Source of the DNA: an uncultured Rhodocyclaceae bacterium
GTDB taxonomy: Bacteria > Pseudomonadota > Gammaproteobacteria > Burkholderiales > Rhodocyclaceae
Reading direction: 5' to 3'
Length of the DNA: 64,000 nt
Assembly: GCA_907163075.1 (NCBI GenBank)
Contig: CAJQTY010000001.1
Location: forward strand, 1,550,001-1,614,000
Position numbers and translations under genes: made by a program. The notes beneath the pieces were generated by a model, which did no database searches, was not told the origin of the DNA, and saw only the letters and a program-made list of their open reading frames with translations. Positions within the stretch are counted from its first letter, which is position 1; every line of letters starts with the position of its first letter. Shown here one piece after another: positions 29,823-38,703 of this stretch.

Positions 29823-30175
29823 GAAAGTCTCCCGGTTTGTGAATGTGGCTGTTCACGCTTCACGGCTATTTGTGCCCCTGCAATTTCAACAAATGGCACC
29901 TTGAACGATTCCTTTGCGGACGAATTCGCTCGAACGATTCGTTGCGTTTTACTTCCGGTAACCCTCCCATATTCACGATGCGTTGATTTCCTCCCTTTGG
30001 GCGGCTGCATGCTCTCGAGGGCCCACGCGGGGGTCAGTGGTTTTCATTAAAAGTTCCGCAGCGTTACAGGCTGGCACGCAAGCGAATCAAGGAATCAACA
30101 GACTTCAACGGGGTATCTCAATAGACTGAATTCCGTGAAGTGCAATTGCGCTTCCTATTGTGAAAGGAAATATCA
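29823..30175. other. Intergenic region between the dehydrogenase and a small ORF
   Basis: No gene is seen. GAACGATTC occurs twice in direct orientation (29903-29911 and 29932-29940) around the palindrome CGAATTCG (29921-29928), upstream of the minus-strand dehydrogenase. This may be a regulatory site, but nothing ties it to a specific regulator. Confidence 0.4.
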
Positions 30176-30286
30176 ATGACCGTATCGCAAAGTGCAACAA
30201 TCGTTCTGGTGCTTGCATGTGTGTTGGTACCCTACGCGCTGGAAGCCTTTTTCAATGCCCCCTCTACTGCGGGATCATCGCAATAA
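30176..30286 (+). CDS. Possible 36-residue single-span membrane protein
   Basis: This short frame starts ATG at 30176, with AAGGAAA about six bases upstream, and ends TAA at 30284-30286. The product has one clear hydrophobic span (SATIVLVLACVLVPYALEAF) and a short polar tail. The good ribosome binding site and coherent membrane segment favour a real small protein. It has no partner on its strand and no homologue I recognise. It could also be chance. Confidence 0.4.
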   Translation: MTVSQSATIVLVLACVLVPYALEAFFNAPSTAGSSQ

Positions 30287-30391
30287 TCGGAGGCAAATTG
30301 CAGTTCCACTGACTCAGGCAGGGTCCGAAGACTTGATACCCGTGCACTCATCGCTGTCTATTTACCTTCAGAACGAAACTGCAGCGAAAAG

Positions 30392-30430
30392 AAGCCGTTC
30401 GTTGATTCGGGGGAGACCAACGAACGGCTT
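30392..30430 (-). terminator. Terminator of ABC operon 2
   Basis: AAGCCGTTCGTT (30392-30403) and AACGAACGGCTT (30419-30430) form a perfect 12-bp stem with a 15-base loop. Read on the minus strand it is followed by CTTTTC. It lies about 95 bases beyond the end of the minus-strand permease gene, as expected for the operon end. Confidence 0.7.
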
Positions 30431-30525
30431 AAATCCTCCAAGTGCAGTACATGGAGGAGAGGGTGAATACTCTTTCGCCTATATCAGTTAAAAAATGACC
30501 TCGTGTATTGTCAATTTCTTCCCAT

Positions 30526-31602
30526 TTAGTCCGCGCGAACCTCGAATGGAGCTTTGGCTCTTGGCTTTTTTAACTGTGAAACGTTTCGCGAGGTTCTCAG
30601 GTGTTCGGTGAGCCGTTCCTTCAACACGATTCCTCCCGAGGCAATAATCAGGATCGCGCCCCACATGGCTAGCGTAATGAACTGGCTCAGATCCAGCAGG
30701 ATCGAAGCCGTTGACAATATCTGCAGGATAATCAAGGAGAGGATCACACCACTCACCTTGCCGAATCCGCCCAGCGGATTGACCCCGCCTAGCACCGCCG
30801 CCAGAATCGCAACCAGCAAATAGCTTTCGCCGTAGGCGGCATTGGCCGAGTCGAACCGTGCCATCATGATTACGCCCGCGATGGCTGACAGCAGTGCGGC
30901 AAGCAAATACACCCACATCACGCTACGACGAGTGTCGATCCCGGAATACTGGGTTGCACGTTCGTTTGATCCAATCATGGCAATGGCACTGCCAAGCGGC
31001 GTGTGCTTGATGAATATGCTCAATGGAATCACGACAAGAAAGAATACGATCAACGCAACTGGAACGCCGAAGACGCTTCCATGGCCGATGAACACAACGG
31101 GTTCTGGAAAACCAGAAATGACATCGCCGTGGCTAAAGCCGATCGACAGGCCTTTGACCGCAGTCATCGTGCCAAGGGTAGCGAGCATCGGAGGAACACG
31201 CAGGTAGGCGATCAGGAAGCCGTTAGTCAATCCGACAATTGCTGCCATCAGCAAACCCACCATCAAGGCGCCGACCTGAAACAACCCCCAGGCCACACCG
31301 TGAGTCTCTGGCAGCCAGGACGTAAACATGTACGCCATGATGAGTGCACAGAAGTTCGCCGTGGCGATAATCGACAGATCGATCCCACCGGAAAGCATCG
31401 GGATCATCATCGCCAGTGCCAGAAACCCCAGCTCGGGTAGCTGAAAGGCCATCGACCGCAGTCCCGCAACGCCAAACAACTTATCGCCTTCCATAAAACC
31501 AAGAACGACGATCATCAACCCCAGCATGACAAGAAGACGCAGGTTCGTCGCGCCAATCGCGCTGCGTAGATCAGCCACAAGGCTAGCCCTTGCCTTCTTC
31601 AT
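30526..31602 (-). CDS. Sugar ABC transporter permease 2 (LsrD/RhaQ-like)
   Basis: The 358-residue product has about ten hydrophobic helices. The CUT2 permease landmarks LSGGIDLSIIATANFCALIM and IGSNERATQYSGIDTRR are present, followed by LGGVNPLGGFGKVSG. Its closest relative in this window is the permease at 56294-57376. It is the last gene of operon 2 (binding protein-ATPase-permease-permease), overlaps the previous permease by four bases, and is followed by a terminator. Two different permeases per transporter are typical of Lsr (AI-2) and rhamnose importers. Confidence 0.9.
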   Translation of the reverse strand: MKKARASLVADLRSAIGATNLRLLVMLGLMIVVLGFMEGDKLFGVAGLRSMAFQLPELGFLALAMMIPMLSGGIDLSIIATANFCALIMAYMFTSWLPETHGVAWGLFQVGALMVGLLMAAIVGLTNGFLIAYLRVPPMLATLGTMTAVKGLSIGFSHGDVISGFPEPVVFIGHGSVFGVPVALIVFFLVVIPLSIFIKHTPLGSAIAMIGSNERATQYSGIDTRRSVMWVYLLAALLSAIAGVIMMARFDSANAAYGESYLLVAILAAVLGGVNPLGGFGKVSGVILSLIILQILSTASILLDLSQFITLAMWGAILIIASGGIVLKERLTEHLRTSRNVSQLKKPRAKAPFEVRAD

Positions 31603-32600
31603 GATGTAACTCCTTGTACAACCAACTTGTGGCGCTTCTTGGTTTCCATTGCCATCATGACGACGGCGGCGATAATGACGAGTCCGGTGTTGAAGAGTGA
31701 CCAGTACGAGGAAACGCCGAGCAGAATCAATCCATTTTGAAGGATGGCGATCAGGGCGAGTCCCAGTATCGTTCCCATCACCGTGCCCGACCCGCCATTA
31801 AGACTGGCGCCACCGATCACGACCGCTGCAACCACATCCAGCTCGCGCCCGACGAGTGCTGTTGGTGATACAGACTGTACGAGTTGTGCCTGCACCAGAG
31901 ACGCGACGCCAGCCAATGCGCCCATATAGCCATAGACAAGCAGATTGAGTCTGACCACATTGAAACCCACGCGCTGTGCCGCATCCGGATTGCCGCCAAA
32001 TGCATAAATCTGGCGGCCAATATTGCTGCGGTTGAGCAGCAGCCAGGTCACAAGGAATGCTGCGAACAAGGCGATAATCTGGAAATTGATGGCTAGCGAC
32101 GCGCCCTGTGCGTCGGTATGGAATACCAGTTCAAAGCCGGCGTTGAACCAGTCAGGCAAGGAGAATATGTCCGCACCTCGCGTGACCGTGAGCAATACCC
32201 CGTAGAAGACATTCAGTGTCGCAATCGTGACGATCAGAGCCGAAGTCCTCAGGGTGTTCATCAGCACCCCGTTGATGAGTCCGAGTACGACACCGAGACT
32301 GATTGAGATCGCGAAAATCCCGGTCCAGCCAATGCCAAAATGGTTGGCCACGGTCAACGCGGTGTATTGCGCAATTGAAGCCGTCGCAGCAAACGACAGG
32401 TCAATCCCCCCCGTGATAATGACGACAAGAAGACCTGCGGACATAATCCCGATGAACGCATTGGCACTAAGGACGTCTACCAGGTTTTGCAGGGAAGCAA
32501 ATTCCGGCGTAAAGACGGCCAATAGCCCGGCCATCACGATGATTACCAACAGTAATCGGAATTCATGTGTGCGTGTGAAGCGCTTGATTACCTCATGCAT
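31599..32600 (-). CDS. Sugar ABC transporter permease 1 (LsrC/RhaP-like)
   Basis: The 333-residue product has multiple membrane helices with IITGGIDLSFAATASIAQY, FGGNPDAAQRVGFNVVRLNL and VIGGASLNGGSGTVMG, the CUT2 permease landmarks. It is paralogous to the permease at 55305-56291. It overlaps the ATPase gene by eight bases and the second permease by four, so the three are tightly coupled. The transported sugar is unknown. Confidence 0.91.
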   Translation of the reverse strand: MHEVIKRFTRTHEFRLLLVIIVMAGLLAVFTPEFASLQNLVDVLSANAFIGIMSAGLLVVIITGGIDLSFAATASIAQYTALTVANHFGIGWTGIFAISISLGVVLGLINGVLMNTLRTSALIVTIATLNVFYGVLLTVTRGADIFSLPDWFNAGFELVFHTDAQGASLAINFQIIALFAAFLVTWLLLNRSNIGRQIYAFGGNPDAAQRVGFNVVRLNLLVYGYMGALAGVASLVQAQLVQSVSPTALVGRELDVVAAVVIGGASLNGGSGTVMGTILGLALIAILQNGLILLGVSSYWSLFNTGLVIIAAVVMMAMETKKRHKLVVQGVTS

Positions 32601-34077
32601 TGACGGCCTCTTTCAGTTCGTCTTCCGAGCAACGTCCCGGTACGAATTCACCGGTCAGCCGACCAGAGCGCATCACCAGTACGCGATGGCTGTGGTAGTA
32701 GACTTCGGGGATTTCATCGGAAATCATGATGACCGCAATCCCCCGCGCAGCGAGATTTCTCACGACTTCGTAGATACCGTCCTTGGCGCTGATATCAACA
32801 CCAACGGTTGGGCTGTCGAGAATGAGGAGTTTGGGGTTGATCGCCAACCATTTCGCAAGGACCACCCGCTGTTGATTGCCACCGGATAGGGTCTTTACCT
32901 TGTTTTCGGGGTTCCCCGCCTTGATGGTAAGTTCGTTGATTCCATGGCTGACGGTCGAATCGAACAAATCATTACGTATCAGGCCGGCTTTGTTAACGAG
33001 CTTCTCGATCACTGACATCGTGATGTTCGAGGCAATGGATTGTTCCAGCACGAGTCCAAGTGAAAGCCTGTCTTCGGAAAGGTAGGCAATCCCGAGGTCA
33101 ATGGCATCGCGGTTAGAGCGCATTTTAGCGACCTGCCCGTTCACCCGGATTTCCCCGCGATCCGGGGGAGCCATTCCAAAAAGAGAAAGGGCAAGCTCGG
33201 TTCGTCCCGATCCTAACAGCCCCGTAATGCCAAGAATCTCGCCACGCCGGACGTCGAAGTGAATATCCTCATAGTCACCTTCGCGTGAGAGTCCTCGCAC
33301 ATCAATCACTGTCTCGGTGTCGGGTCGATCCTGTGCTACGCACTCGTAGTTGAATTCCTTGCCGGTCATCAAGGTGGCGAGTTTTCGATCGGACATATCT
33401 TTTGCACTGTAGGTGCCCAACTTCACACCGTCGCGCATGACCGTCACCCGATCGGCGATTTCAAGCACCTCATCAAGGCGATGGCTGACAAACACAATCG
33501 TGATTCCACGCTTCTTCAGTTCAAGCGTGAGTGAAAGAAGGGCATCGACTTCATGCCGGGTCAAGGAGGATGTCGGTTCATCCATAATCACCAGACGCGC
33601 GTCAGCCGCCATTGCCCGACAGATTGCAACGAGTTGGCGTTGGGCAATAGAAATGTCGGCCACCTTGTCATCAGGCCGCAAAGCGACACCGATACGCTTC
33701 ATTGCCTCATCGGCAACGCGTGCGATTTTTCGCCAATCGACCGCCTTGACCCTTCCTGAATGCAAACCGATCGAGATGTTCTCGGCAACGGTCAGATTCG
33801 GAAACAAGGAGAGATCCTGATAAATGACCTGCACCCCGAGGCGAGTGCTCTCGACCGGAGTCAGGTGGGATACGCGGTGACCATCGATTGTTATCTGGCC
33901 GCCCGGTTCCGGTTGGTGCACTCCTGAAATGACCTTGATGAGCGTGGATTTTCCACACCCATTCTGTCCGCAAAGGCAGTGCACCTCACCTTTTTCGAGT
34001 GTTAGGCTAACGTCCGAAAGCGCATGAACGCCGCCAAATACCTTCGATATACCATCAAGTTGTAAAAAGACTGACAC
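32593..34077 (-). CDS. Sugar ABC transporter ATP-binding protein (two ABC domains)
   Basis: The 494-residue product has domain 1 with Walker A GQNGCGKSTLIK, signature ISIAQRQLVAICRAM and Walker B LVIMDEPTSSL. Domain 2 has P-loop GLLGSGRTELALSLFG, signature LSGGNQQRVVLAKWL and Walker B LLILDSPTVGVD. The second Walker B has Ser where a catalytic Glu is usual, so the second site is probably non-hydrolytic. The paralogue at 53789-55312 shares this change, while the ATPase of operon 1 keeps DEPTRGID. It lies in operon 2, 84 bases downstream of the binding protein. Confidence 0.92.
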   Translation of the reverse strand: MSVFLQLDGISKVFGGVHALSDVSLTLEKGEVHCLCGQNGCGKSTLIKVISGVHQPEPGGQITIDGHRVSHLTPVESTRLGVQVIYQDLSLFPNLTVAENISIGLHSGRVKAVDWRKIARVADEAMKRIGVALRPDDKVADISIAQRQLVAICRAMAADARLVIMDEPTSSLTRHEVDALLSLTLELKKRGITIVFVSHRLDEVLEIADRVTVMRDGVKLGTYSAKDMSDRKLATLMTGKEFNYECVAQDRPDTETVIDVRGLSREGDYEDIHFDVRRGEILGITGLLGSGRTELALSLFGMAPPDRGEIRVNGQVAKMRSNRDAIDLGIAYLSEDRLSLGLVLEQSIASNITMSVIEKLVNKAGLIRNDLFDSTVSHGINELTIKAGNPENKVKTLSGGNQQRVVLAKWLAINPKLLILDSPTVGVDISAKDGIYEVVRNLAARGIAVIMISDEIPEVYYHSHRVLVMRSGRLTGEFVPGRCSEDELKEAVNA

Positions 34078-34161
34078 CGCTACACCCCATTCATTTCCGT
34101 ATTGGGCACGGGCGCTTGACTCAGCGGAGCCAAGCCGCCCAAAGACTTAAAGACCCCGGTC

Positions 34162-35172
34162 TTAGAGTCCGAGCTTGATGAGGTCGTCGATGGTCTTTTT
34201 GTTGATCGCAAGGATACGGTCAACCATGACCACATTGTTTACGCTGTCGATGGTCGCCTTGCCCAGGCCGGGAACGTCCATGCCCGACTCGAACTTGGCC
34301 CCGTCCAAAGCCAAACGCGCGACGGATGTCATCGCCAGACCCGCCTCTTTCGGGCTCCAGAGGAAGCCTTCCCGGATCACGCCGGCCATAATGTGAGCCT
34401 TGGCCTGCGACGGGATCGTTGTGCCGACCAGCGCGATTTTGCCTGCAAGATTCCGCTTCTTGAGCACATTGCCGGCGCCGATCGGACCATTGGAACCCAT
34501 TGACATGATTCCGGTGACGTTCGGGTGGGCCTTCAGGATATCCTGCGTGACACGTTCTGATTCGTCAATAAAGTCGGCGCCGGGAAATCGGTCAGCTGCC
34601 ATCTTCATCTTCGGATAATTGGCTTTCTGGTAGGCAATCGCAGCATCCGCCCACTGATTGTGCCCGGTCGTTGTCAGCGTTCCGACGAGAACGACGTAGT
34701 CGCCCTGTTCGCCCATTTCCCGCGCTAGCGCCTTCATTTGGGTTTCACCGTAGGCTTGGGCGCTCATCAATTCCACATCCCAGGTCTTTCCTTCCTGATT
34801 TGGACCTTCTTGCGTGATGACCATGATTCCAGCATCACGGGCGCGCTTGACCACTTGTGCGGTCACTTTGGTATCGAGAGGCACGAGCCCGATCACGTCA
34901 ACCTTCTTGGCAATCAGGTCTTCGATCAGCTTAACCTGCTGCGCCGGATCAGCCTTGGCTGGACCGGTCATGGATGTCTTCAGGTTGAACCTCTTGCCCC
35001 CCTCTTCCAAGCCTTGATTGAGAATGTTAAACCACGGGACACCGGCTTCTTTCACCACGGTGACCATTACCTTGGGCTCCGCCGCAGAGGCAACGGTTGG
35101 GTAGCCAATGCCGACTGCCGAAGAAATCAGAGCCGAGATGCTAAGTAACTTGAGAAGATTGCGACGATTCAT
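34162..35172 (-). CDS. Sugar ABC transporter periplasmic binding protein (LsrB/RhaS-like)
   Basis: The 336-residue product has a signal peptide (MNRRNLLKLLSISALISSAV, cleavage probably after ASA), then a type I binding fold (VTVVKEAGVPWFNILNQG, DVIGLVPLDTKVTAQVV, AIAYQKANYPKMKM, SNGPIGAGNVL, REGFLWSPKEAG). The ATG at 35172 follows AGGGGGTTTCAAA; the long upstream open extension is not protein-like. It is paralogous to the binding protein at 52581, sharing the PWFN, GPIGAG and REGF-W-P blocks. It is the first gene of minus-strand operon 2. Confidence 0.91.
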   Translation of the reverse strand: MNRRNLLKLLSISALISSAVGIGYPTVASAAEPKVMVTVVKEAGVPWFNILNQGLEEGGKRFNLKTSMTGPAKADPAQQVKLIEDLIAKKVDVIGLVPLDTKVTAQVVKRARDAGIMVITQEGPNQEGKTWDVELMSAQAYGETQMKALAREMGEQGDYVVLVGTLTTTGHNQWADAAIAYQKANYPKMKMAADRFPGADFIDESERVTQDILKAHPNVTGIMSMGSNGPIGAGNVLKKRNLAGKIALVGTTIPSQAKAHIMAGVIREGFLWSPKEAGLAMTSVARLALDGAKFESGMDVPGLGKATIDSVNNVVMVDRILAINKKTIDDLIKLGL

Positions 35173-35432
35173 TTTGAAACCCCCTATTTTCCATTGAAAT
35201 ACCGGCGCATCCGATGTTGTTGAGCAAGTTTCACTTCGGCAGGAGGCGTTGGGCACCGGGTAGATAAACCCCCGCCGCCAACCCATGTTATGACCTTGGC
35301 GAAACAACAACAAGACGCAACAATTTACAGCAAAGAATAAATGGGTGAACGAACGTGATTGATCGCTGGTGCAAGATGCAATTTCTCTGCGTCCGAAACA
35401 ACGGGCACTGCACATTCCTGCTGACAAATAAA

Positions 35433-35460
35433 CTTTACCATAAAAAACCATAAAGTAAAG
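35433..35460 (-). promoter_or_regulatory. CTTTAC-N16-GTAAAG inverted repeat upstream of ABC operon 2
   Basis: CTTTAC (35433-35438) and GTAAAG (35455-35460) are perfect inverted half-sites with the same 16-base spacing as the sites at 24077 and 36646. It lies 260 bases upstream of the binding-protein start, similar to the leader length of operon 1. No equally good -35/-10 pair is embedded here. The rest of 35173-35529 holds no gene. Confidence 0.55.
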
Positions 35461-35529
35461 CTCGTTGTTAAAAAAGATGTTGCTTAACTCCGGGCCGACC
35501 CATGGCGAAGTTTTGTGGACACCCCTTAG

Positions 35530-36615
35530 TTATCGCGAACCGCGAATGACAGACTCCTCGGCGGCCGCCGCCACCGCGCTCAGATAGCCGAGTTTGATTT
35601 TGAAACAGGTGCTTTCGCCGCCAGGCAGTGAACGCACGTTCCCCTTGAGTTTTTCTGAAGAGTACCCTTCGACCCCACACGTTGCGGGCATCGCAAAAGC
35701 GCATACTTTCTGTTTGTTATTGGCCAACACCCACCGCACGAGATGCGAAAAGACGGATGGATCATAGGCAACGACGAAAGCGTCGCCGACTGGTCTGCGC
35801 ATCATGACATGCACCAGACCGTCCTCCGCCGTTCGCAGATTCCTCAGATAGAACACCAGCTCAGGATCGAAACCTGTGGCCGAGTCGATAACTTCGGTGC
35901 CTGAAGGGTCGTCCTTCATCCTGGCGAGGTGCTGCAAATAGTCCTCATTGGCCTGGACGATCGCCGGAACCGAAGTCCTGACGACCGTGTCCGCTTTGGT
36001 AAAGCTTGTTGGCTGGACTATTCGCCCACCCTCCACAAACGCAAAGTTGGCGTGGCACATGTACATCAGATCCATCGTATCTACGGCGCAGTTCTTCACC
36101 TCCATGGAAATTTCAAAGGTCGCATCGTCTGGCCGGATCAGCACTCTCGGGCGAGCAATATAGTGATCGCCGAAACCCATCAGGTATTCGCGCTCGCCGA
36201 CAACTGCCATCCACGGTCCGTCGGCGTCCTCGCCAATTTCTATTCCGGCCTGATCCATCGCGGCCAAGGGCATTTCGCCGTGCAGGGCGTGGCTATCGCT
36301 GGCTCCCGGGTTCCCATTGCGCAACAGACCCGAGTGATACATGAAGCAGCCGTAGGTGCCAACAATGTCAGCGGCTGGGCGCGGTGCCTTGAACATGCTG
36401 GACATGGTGAGATCAACCCCATCGAACATCGCTTGCCAAATCATCTGGCCGTAGTAGGGGAGAACCACGAGATGCCCCCGACGGTTCGTCATCCGAATTG
36501 CTTCGATACCGGACTCGTAAACGAACAATTCGGCACTGCATCCGTCAGTCCGTGCGATCTCTAACGGAGCGCTGCCAAAAAACGATTTCTTAAGTTTGAG
36601 TAGCGTGCGATTCAT
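35530..36615 (-). CDS. DUF4432 family protein (galactose mutarotase-like fold)
   Basis: The 361-residue product looks like a DUF4432/aldose 1-epimerase-like beta-sandwich. It has an LVVLPYYGQMIWQAMFDGVD opening strand pattern, GCFMYHSGLLRNGNP, HALHGEMPLA, an ExKN motif (SMEVKNCAVDTMDLMYMCH) and an acidic C-terminal region. Such proteins accompany sugar-uptake operons and may convert sugar anomers; the activity is not proven. The ATG at 36615 follows AGGAAC; the frame is open to 36702 without a better start. It is divergent from the isomerase gene, and the shared region holds the operator at 36646. Confidence 0.75.
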   Translation of the reverse strand: MNRTLLKLKKSFFGSAPLEIARTDGCSAELFVYESGIEAIRMTNRRGHLVVLPYYGQMIWQAMFDGVDLTMSSMFKAPRPAADIVGTYGCFMYHSGLLRNGNPGASDSHALHGEMPLAAMDQAGIEIGEDADGPWMAVVGEREYLMGFGDHYIARPRVLIRPDDATFEISMEVKNCAVDTMDLMYMCHANFAFVEGGRIVQPTSFTKADTVVRTSVPAIVQANEDYLQHLARMKDDPSGTEVIDSATGFDPELVFYLRNLRTAEDGLVHVMMRRPVGDAFVVAYDPSVFSHLVRWVLANNKQKVCAFAMPATCGVEGYSSEKLKGNVRSLPGGESTCFKIKLGYLSAVAAAAEESVIRGSR

Positions 36616-36645
36616 GACTGTTCCTTTCTGGTTGAATATTTCGTA

Positions 36646-36683
36646 CTTTACTCTTGACATTATAAAAGTAAAGCCGTGATAAT
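36646..36683 (+). promoter_or_regulatory. Sigma-70 promoter with embedded CTTTAC/GTAAAG operator (isomerase-kinase-RpiR unit)
   Basis: CTTTAC (36646-36651), two bases, TTGACA (36654-36659), eight bases, GTAAAG (36668-36673), four bases, GATAAT (36678-36683). The half-sites are perfect inverted repeats and flank the -35 box. The same arrangement, base for base in spacing, occurs at 24077-24114. It lies between the divergent DUF4432 and isomerase genes and can control both. Confidence 0.68.
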
Positions 36684-36720
36684 AAGCGCACGTTATGCAC
36701 AACCAAAAAAGGATCTTTCA

Positions 36721-37701
36721 ATGAAATTCGCTACGCGCCTGAACTCCTTTCGCACTCGTCCAGAGCTTTACTGGAAAGACATGTCTGGGAAACCTACGAA
36801 CGCCCAGTTGCTCCAACGTGTAGCCACGGTCAAAGGCCTTACCCACGTTGATCTCAACTATCCTGATCACATGACGCAGGAGTCGCCGCAGGAAATGAAG
36901 AAGCTGCTGGCTGACCTTGGGCTTGAGCTGAACGGGTTCGCCGTGAGGTACTACAGTGATCCGACTTTCCGTCAGGGTTCCTTTACTCACCCCGACGCCG
37001 CCGTTCGTCGCAAGGCCATCGACATTGCAAAAAAGGGGATTGACACGCTGTTGGAGTGCGGCGGCAGCCTGATGACGTTCTGGCCGGGACAGGACGGATT
37101 CGAGTACCCGTTCCAGTCGGATTACCGTCGCCTTTGGGAACTGCAACTCGAAGGCATTCGACAGATGGCTGAATATAACAAGGACGTCACGATATCGATC
37201 GAATACAAGCCCAACGAACCGCGCACCCATGCCGTTCTCGGCAATGCCGGGATGACGATGCTGGCCATTCGCGAACTGGGATTGGCAAATCTTGGGATGA
37301 CCCTGGATTTCTGTCACGTTCTGTATGCCGGAGAACAGCCCGCCAACATTGCAGCGCTGGTCAGCCACCACTCGCGCCTGGTCGGTGTCCACTTGAACGA
37401 TGGCTATGCCCGCTATGACGACGAATTGGTGACGGGCTCCGTTCACTTCATGCAGACGATCGAATTCCTGCTGCAGCTGAGGAGAGACGGTTACGACGGC
37501 GTCTACTACTTCGACACAATGCCGGACACCGTTGATATTGATCCGGTGGGGGAAACCGAACTCAATATTGAGGTCGTGACCAACATGATGCGGATTGTCG
37601 ACAAGCTTATTGCGACGCCCGAACTCGAACGTGCGGCAGCAGCTCAAGACGCGCTGGCGACCCAACGCATTGTTCAAAATGCAATCTTCGGCGGTCTTTA
37701 G
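36721..37701 (+). CDS. Sugar isomerase/epimerase, TIM-barrel (xylose isomerase-like)
   Basis: The 326-residue product belongs to the AP-endonuclease-2/xylose isomerase-like TIM-barrel superfamily. Likely metal ligands lie in ISIEYKPNEPR (Glu), MTLDFCHVLYAG (Asp, His), VGVHLNDGY (His, Asp) and VYYFDTMPD (Asp), as in L-rhamnose isomerase and ketose 3-epimerase relatives. The exact sugar is unknown. The ATG at 36721 follows AAAAAGGATC. The next genes are a PfkB kinase and an RpiR regulator, so a pathway of isomerisation then phosphorylation is likely. A promoter with an operator lies 38 bases upstream. Confidence 0.82.
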   Translation: MKFATRLNSFRTRPELYWKDMSGKPTNAQLLQRVATVKGLTHVDLNYPDHMTQESPQEMKKLLADLGLELNGFAVRYYSDPTFRQGSFTHPDAAVRRKAIDIAKKGIDTLLECGGSLMTFWPGQDGFEYPFQSDYRRLWELQLEGIRQMAEYNKDVTISIEYKPNEPRTHAVLGNAGMTMLAIRELGLANLGMTLDFCHVLYAGEQPANIAALVSHHSRLVGVHLNDGYARYDDELVTGSVHFMQTIEFLLQLRRDGYDGVYYFDTMPDTVDIDPVGETELNIEVVTNMMRIVDKLIATPELERAAAAQDALATQRIVQNAIFGGL

Positions 37702-37830
37702 ATCTCGGCGTTTCCGGGATTGATGGCCAGACGTCATGCAAGCGTCACAATTGGCGGAACGCCTCGGCCTTGACCCTATCCCGCGCCAGTTCGCGGCATG
37801 AATAATTTGACTGAGGAGCTAATCTCCGAA

Positions 37831-38703
37831 ATGAATACTGTGACTGTATTGGGCAGCCTGCATCTCGATATCGTGGTGAAAGCTCCTCGCCAGCCTCTCC
37901 TGGGCGAAACGTTAATGGGTTCGGGCTGGCATCAGGTCGCCGGAGGCAAGGGCTTGAACCAGGCGGTTGCCTGTGCGCGCGCCGGCCTCGCTACGCGCAT
38001 GCTCGGCCTCGTCGGCGACGACGGATTCGCGGATACGATGATTGCGCACCTGCGCAACAACCAGGTCGATACAACAAACATCATTCATTTGGCCAATAGC
38101 GGCTCCGGCATGAGCGTAGCCATCGTTCAATCGGATGGTGACTACGCCGCTGTCGTTGCCTCGGAAGCGAATGGCCTGCTTGACGGTGAGCGGATAACCG
38201 CCTGGAACGACCTGCTGGAAGGCTCGTCAGCCCTGGTTCTACAAAACGAAATTCCTGCCGAGGCCAATCTCGAAGCGGCCCGTATTGTCGCATTGCATGG
38301 CGGAATAGTCGTAGTGAATGCTGCACCGGCCCGACACACGGACCCGTTGTTGTTTAAGCATGTCGATGTACTCATCGTTAATTCCGTCGAGGCCGAGATG
38401 ATGGGATCGGCCCCAGTGCTTGATTTGCCTTCGGCCCGGGTCGCCAGCCTGTATCTGCACGAACAGTTTGGGTCCGACGTGGTGGTCACTGCGGGCAAGC
38501 ACGGGGCGGCGTGGGCAAGCAAAATGCATGGCTCCGGTTTCGTCCAGGCCGTGCCCGTGAAGGTCATTTCGGCGCACGGTGCCGGAGATACCTTTGTCGG
38601 CCATCTGGTGGCCGAGCTGGTCCGCGGCAACGCGCTCGGCGCGGCGGTAAGCGCTGCCAACGCCGAAGCGGCGCGTTACGTATCGACTGTGCATACCGTA
38701 TAG
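37831..38703 (+). CDS. PfkB-family carbohydrate kinase (ribokinase-like)
   Basis: The 290-residue product has N-terminal GSLHLDIVVKAP, the sugar-binding GGKGLNQAVACARAG and the C-terminal ATP site AHGAGDTFVGHL with the catalytic Asp. The length is normal for ribokinases. An ATG at 37798 is in frame, but the GAGGAG lies between the two ATGs, 12 bases before 37831, which favours the latter. The enzyme would phosphorylate the product of the upstream isomerase. Downstream, 38704-39026 (323 bases) holds a short hairpin (GCCAGG/CCTGGC, 38705-38727) and no gene. Confidence 0.87.
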   Translation: MNTVTVLGSLHLDIVVKAPRQPLLGETLMGSGWHQVAGGKGLNQAVACARAGLATRMLGLVGDDGFADTMIAHLRNNQVDTTNIIHLANSGSGMSVAIVQSDGDYAAVVASEANGLLDGERITAWNDLLEGSSALVLQNEIPAEANLEAARIVALHGGIVVVNAAPARHTDPLLFKHVDVLIVNSVEAEMMGSAPVLDLPSARVASLYLHEQFGSDVVVTAGKHGAAWASKMHGSGFVQAVPVKVISAHGAGDTFVGHLVAELVRGNALGAAVSAANAEAARYVSTVHTV

